The notes beneath the pieces were generated by a model. The model was not told the origin of the DNA. It saw nothing but the letters and a program-made list of their open reading frames with translations, and searched no databases. A stretch of 64,000 nucleotides of DNA from Paraphysoderma sedebokerense (lineage: Eukaryota > Blastocladiomycota > Physodermatomycetes > Physodermatales > Physodermataceae). Numbering within the stretch: the first letter of the stretch is position 1; each line of letters opens with the position of its first letter. This document shows, piece after piece, positions 59,215-64,000 of this stretch. The stretch spans positions 248,001 to 312,000 of the forward strand of contig JAHLJZ010000016.1 of assembly GCA_025602915.1 (NCBI GenBank). The letters are read 5' to 3'. Made by a program: the position numbers and the translations under genes.

Positions 59215-60022
59215 ATGCAACAATACTGGAATATCCACGCAGTGACTGCTTTGTTCACAATCCTCTGTGCAACTATGGGGGCGATCCATTCAGCAGCTGT
59301 TCCGAAGCCCGCCGTCAGGTAAATCGTTTTTCATTCGTCATATTGTCATAGTGAACGACTCTAATGCTGATCAATTCCATGAATCTTCGCATACAGTTCA
59401 ACAGCTTCTGATGAGTATAGCTCCTACGGCGTTTTCATTCAAAGTTCATACTCAAATCCGCCACAAGCAATTGTGAATTTCAAACCCGAACCCCAAGGTG
59501 GTTTGGTGATAAACGTAGAAGCGAGTATTCTGCACGGCTCAACTGCCTATAAATACCATATTCACCAATACCCCGTTCCATCAAATGGGGATTGTAAAGC
59601 TACTGGTGGGTATCTCTAACTCCAACTATATGTCAACCTTCAGTCGTTTCTCATCTTTTTGTTCCTGATTTTAGGTGATCATTATGATCCAACCGGTCGA
59701 AATGCTCAACCTGAAGGATATAAACCTACCCCAGGTAGTCTGGATTCCTATGAACGAGGTATAGCTTCATTCAACATTATCGAGTGTCTAAGTCTGATTA
59801 GATATTAACAATAATTAATATTCAATAGGTGACATCTCTGGCAAATTTGGACCATTGTTTTCTACACCTTCGGGTGAAGTCTATTCACGATACTACTATG
59901 ATCCGACATTGTCCCTACAAGATGTCAAGGGTAAATCAATTGTTTTCCATGATCCCAGTGGTGCCAGAATTATGTGTGGCAATATTGTTAAACTGGAAAG
60001 TGGTTATAATGGAAATAATTAA
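59215..60022 (+). CDS. Secreted Cu-only superoxide dismutase-like protein
   Basis: Exons 59215-59318, 59397-59605, 59675-59758 and 59829-60022 give 196 residues, with a signal peptide (VTALFTILCATMGAIHSA). The domain has YHIHQYPVPSNGDCKATGDHYDP, SYERGDISGKFG and VFHDPSGARIMCGN. These align with Cu/Zn SOD blocks: HxH and the two later His (copper ligands), the Cys pair that closes a disulfide, and the active-site Arg. The zinc-loop His residues are missing (YERGD where HVGD or HEVGD is usual), as in the fungal Cu-only SOD4/5/6 group found at the cell surface. The likely role is removing extracellular superoxide. No clear GPI signal is seen at the end (ESGYNGNN). Confidence 0.82.
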
Positions 60023-60708
60023 CTGTATGGATGAACGCATGGGTTGGGTTATCATTTGGTTCTAGTTGAAACAGTTTTATTTAATATTATCTTTTACAAA
60101 TTTAACGGACAATTCTATCTTAACAATTAGTTGTAATGAAAACATTGTTTCACTGATTCTAAAATCTCCCAAATTCTTTTTTCTGATATTGTGTAATTGA
60201 ACATTAAGACTTGGTTCTCACACACTAAATGACTTTTGAGACGTAGATAGTCACACATTCTTGATAATACATTTAGCATGTTGATACTACTTGCGCACTC
60301 CATGTTCCGGGACTTGCAGCGACGGTCCGACATTTTGGTCCTATCTTACGGATTTAGCATAGTTACGTCAGCTGACGTGAGAAACAGGAGGTTTCAAAAA
60401 TGAATATCATTTCTTAGTAAAGTTGCGACAGGCAGCCCCTTAACTATGACTAATAAACGACTAGGGCACATATTCGACAAAGAAGCTTCACTGAAATAAT
60501 ACCGAAATAAATCTGTCAATAACACACATCTTTCTGAACTCCGAAATTGGCGACTGATTTGCGACAAGCGCGTGGATTTCCAAGTCAACGCCGATTGAAA
60601 AAAGCTACTCCACACGATATATATATTTAGAGCCTCCCTCCTTTTTATTCTTGTTGCCTTGTTTATTTTAGATAATTTAAAGTGCAGGTAATTCGGTTGT
60701 GATAGCCC
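60023..60708. promoter_or_regulatory. Intergenic, promoter of GH31 copy 2
   Basis: Two minus-strand frames (60333-60127 and 60765-60394) lack family support. TATATATTTAG lies near 60,620, about 90 bp before the ATG, and could be a TATA element. Confidence 0.4.
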
Positions 60709-63700
60709 ATGGATCGCTTTCGATTGTGTTTCGCGGTTGCGCTCTTCGTGCTCGGCCTTGCGCAAGTTCTTCTCTCTAGTCCAGTGGTTAACGATAAGAC
60801 TGAAAAATCATGCTCGGCATACTATTCTGTGGAAAACCCTCAGCAATGGCCAGATCAATCGTCAGCTTTTGAGTCGAATCCATTGAAGTTTCCTGAATCC
60901 CGTTCAACGCATTCCTTGAATTTGCAAAACCCCTGTTCGCGGTATTCAACTCCCTACACCTCTGCCAAACTATTCACTGAACAGATCAACGCCCATACTT
61001 TCCATATCAAGATCTCAGCTTCAGGGGCATTTCAAGTTCCTCAATCTGTTTTATCTCCGCAATCTTCGAAGTCATTCGTCGTTAAAGATACGGCCCTGTA
61101 TAAAGTTTACTATGACCCTTCGCCATTTGCTTTCTGGGTGGTTAGAAAATCAGACGACTCTGTGATTTTTGATACCAGATCCTACGATATTGTCTTCGAA
61201 AAACAGTATCTTGAAATATCAACCAAGTTACCAAAGGATGCTAATATATATGGATTCGGTGAAACATCGGCAAAATTGAAAAGAGATACCCAGTCCACTG
61301 ATCAAGCAATATGGGCTCGAGACGCTTCCCCAGAAGTAGGCAAAAACGCATACGGCTATCATCCGTTCTATATGGAGCTGCGCAACGGTAAAGCGCATGG
61401 TGTGGTATGTTAGGCCTAGTCAATGCTCTTTAGTTTGTGTCTGCCCATATTAACGCAGCGAATTTAGTTCCTCATGTCAACCAATGGCATGGACATTGTC
61501 ATGCGACCAGGTCGATTGACTTACAAAATTATCGGCGGTATCTTGGTAAGAGCGTCCTTTCGTCTTCTGAGTATAATAATGTTAAGTGTCTGACGCTCAA
61601 ACATTGCAGGATTTCTATTTCTTCCTCGGCCCCTCTCCTTATGACGTGATTGATCAATACACGCAACTGATCGGTCGTCCTCATATGCCACCTTATTGGA
61701 GTTTGGGATTCCATCAATGCCGATGGGGTTACAAGAATCTAAATGAAGTTGCTGATGTGGTCGCAAAGTACAAAGAATATAACATTCCTTTAGAGGTCAG
61801 TTTCACAACTATTCGTTCGCCGCACTTATGTAATTGTTAATCTTTGAATAATTTTAGGTCATGTGGACAGATATTGAGTTCGTATTCTTGATAAAATAGT
61901 ATCGTTTATGGTAGACACTAACATTATGCGCAGTTACATGAAGGAGTACGCTCTTTTTACGTGGGATCCCAATAATTTTCCAATACCCAAAGTTAAATCT
62001 TTCCTAAAACAATTACATTCAAACGGCCAAAAATTTATAGTCATAATTGATCCAGGAATAAAGGTGGACACAAGTGATAAGCATTATCTCGCTGGCTTGG
62101 AACAAAATGTGTACATTAAAGACAAAGAGGGGAAGAATTTTGTGGGCAAAGTGTGGCCTGGGGCAGTTACCTTTCCGGATTGGTTCAAAACTAATACTCA
62201 AAAATGGTGGAGCGAGTCAATTGAGAATTTCCTCGATAGCGTTGATGGCCAAATTGATGGGCTCTGGGTAGACATGAACGAATTAGCTAAGTGAGTTACT
62301 GTCTGGATTTATTTCATCGAAGCAATTACTTACACCTTTCAGTTTCTGTGATGGATACTGTCCCTTACAAGAGACACCAGGCTATCAACCCCCTGCAGAA
62401 CCCTATGATTATCCGTCTTATAAGATAAACAACGCCGGAGACCGATCTCCTCTGGATGGCCATACGATTCCGATTGATCTAACCCATGGAAATTCAAACA
62501 ACATATCAGAGCTCGACGTGCACAGTGTTTACGGTCATATGATGTCTATATCAACAAGAAATGCTCTTCTCAATTATCGACCAAAATCAAGGCCGTTCGT
62601 CCTAACTCGTAGCACCTACCCTGGAACTGGGAAATATGCAGCTCACTGGTTGGGCGATACATTTGCTACATGGGATCAACTGGCACTCTCTATTCCTTCG
62701 GTGATGATGTTTCAAATGTTCGGTATTCCCTTTGTAGGGGCTGACATTGGTGGATTCCATAAATCGAACGTAGATAAGGAGGAGTTGGTTAGGAGATGGA
62801 TACAACTTGGAGCGTTGTATCCTTTTGCTCGGTGAGTTTTACAATCTCTATCGACGTAATAATTTGCAGGCTAACCGAATATTTTCATTTTATTGAATTA
62901 TATAGGGATCATGCATCTTTTGAGTCACAATACCAAGAATTATATCGCTGGAAGTCTGTAGCTGAATCAGGGAGGAAAATGTTGAATGTCAGATACTCTT
63001 TGCTACCTTACCTTTACACCCAATTTCACCATGCTCACAAGACTGGTCGGCCAAGTATGAAGTTATCGATTGATGAAAGAGATTTGCCCGAGACTAACAA
63101 TTTCTTTGAACAGTCTGGCGACCCATGTTTTTTGACTACCCCAACGATCCGGCCACTTACGACATCGACACCCAATTTTTCGTTGGACCTGCCCTCCTCG
63201 CTTCACCAATCGTAACTTCAAATGCAAAATCAAAACGAACGTACTTCCCAGAGGGCATTTGGTACGATTATTACAGCCACCTTCCAATGACACCTGAGAA
63301 GGTTTTCACGGCTCAAGGCAAATGGATTGGCGTGCCGGCTCCAGAGGACGTCCTTCCCCTTTATATACGCGGCGGGAGCGTTATCGTTTCTCAATATCCT
63401 GGTTACACTACTGCAGAATCTCGCCAAAACGATTACTACATTACTGTTGCCTTGGACGCAGCCGGTTCTGCCGTCGGAGACGTGTACTTTGACGATGGGG
63501 AATCTGTAGACACGACGCCGTTCTCCCATATCAAGTATACCGCGAAGGAAAGAGTATTTACGAGCACTGGTGTCATGAATTATGAAGGAACCAAATCATT
63601 GAATTTGGACAAGGTTATAATCATTGGTTTAACGGAGGCGGTCAGGAACGTGGTTTTTAACGGCGAAGCAGTTTCGGAGGATCAATGGTCATTGAAGGAT

Positions 63701-63763
63701 GGAGTCTTGACAATTCAAGGGTTGGACAAAGTTATGAATACCCCTTTCAAGATGGAATTCTAG
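60709..63763 (+). CDS. GH31 alpha-glucosidase, secreted, copy 2
   Basis: Eight exons (60709-61404, 61468-61545, 61610-61795, 61858-61877, 61934-62290, 62343-62831, 62906-63054, 63114-63763) give 874 residues. A signal peptide is clear ([19 protein letters not shown]), so it is secreted or goes to the vacuole. Family blocks: [39 protein letters not shown] on a 20-nt exon, [21 protein letters not shown] (Asp nucleophile, about residue 440), [20 protein letters not shown] (Asp acid/base) and [14 protein letters not shown] beta-sandwich C-terminal part follows ([10 protein letters not shown]-type [12 protein letters not shown]). It is head to head with copy 1 across 2.6 kb holding the SOD-like gene, so the pair is an inverted duplication. 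It would hydrolyse extracellular starch- or maltose-type sugars. Confidence 0.95.
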
Positions 63764-64000
63764 ATCTTATACCATTCAGTTGGTGTATGGTTAACCATTA
63801 TAGCATCATTTAGGTTCTCTTTTTGAATAATCCTAAGTATTAGAACACCCTAATCAGTCAGAAATCTGAACTTATAGCGTTGGTCATATAATAAACTTGA
63901 TATTTACTCAACTCCGAATTCATTCTGCCCATTTTTATTTCATTTTATCGATTAAGCGTCCTTGGGCCTCACACCGCGAACAGAGAGTTCGTGGAGACCA
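63764..64000. other. Right-end intergenic sequence
   Basis: 3' flank of GH31 copy 2 with an AATAAA-like signal near 63,888; no gene seen. Confidence 0.5.

Noticed and set aside
60394-60765. 123-codon minus-strand ORF over the GH31 start
   Set aside because: It overlaps the start of GH31 copy 2 and its promoter and has no family support.

Overview
The window is nuclear DNA from an intron-rich, compact eukaryote, most likely an early-diverging (zygomycete-grade) fungus. Nearly every gene has several short introns (about 50-100 nt, GTRNGT...YAG). Fungal hallmarks are a TCD1-type dehydratase with an N-terminal membrane anchor, a fungal-style CDF transporter, a KIN1-like kinase and a surface Cu-only-SOD-like protein. 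An ABCA transporter, rhodopsin-class receptors and a cobalamin adenosyltransferase are unusual in Dikarya and point to an older fungal lineage. The species assignment is inference. Where exon boundaries are given, the summed exon lengths give an intact reading frame unless stated otherwise.

Layout. 1-8,726: C-terminus of an ABCA transporter (+), a single-pass membrane protein (+), a small zinc-finger protein (-) and an LRWD1-like WD40 protein (+). 9,588-19,509: five tandem rhodopsin-class GPCR paralogues (+), one carrying an in-frame TGA, with a previously hidden three-exon minus-strand gene between the first two. 19,704-24,818: an intron-containing tRNA-Gly(GCC), RPS27, TCD1 (-) and a divergent coiled-coil gene. 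25,244-28,134: two tandem secreted ADP-ribosyltransferase-like proteins. 28,346-31,990: a CDF metal transporter and a TDG-type DNA glycosylase (both -). 32,419-38,024: two tandem M13 metallopeptidases with a degenerate exon relic between them.

38,365-40,495: AP-3 mu subunit. 40,916-43,124: an intronless gene joining a caspase-like domain to a ComEC-type metallo-beta-lactamase, with its frame split. A 90-bp inverted repeat with arms 0.77 kb apart lies between it and the KIN1-like kinase (44,384-47,657). 48,516-52,642: a disordered basic protein and a homeodomain factor (both -). 53,354-54,690: mitochondrial cobalamin adenosyltransferase. 54,900-63,763: two divergent GH31 alpha-glucosidases with a Cu-only-SOD-like gene between them.

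The genes form no single pathway. Tandem duplication is the main theme (receptors, ART-like proteins, M13 peptidases, GH31). Many of the duplicated products sit at or outside the cell surface, which suggests adaptation to sensing and digesting the surroundings.
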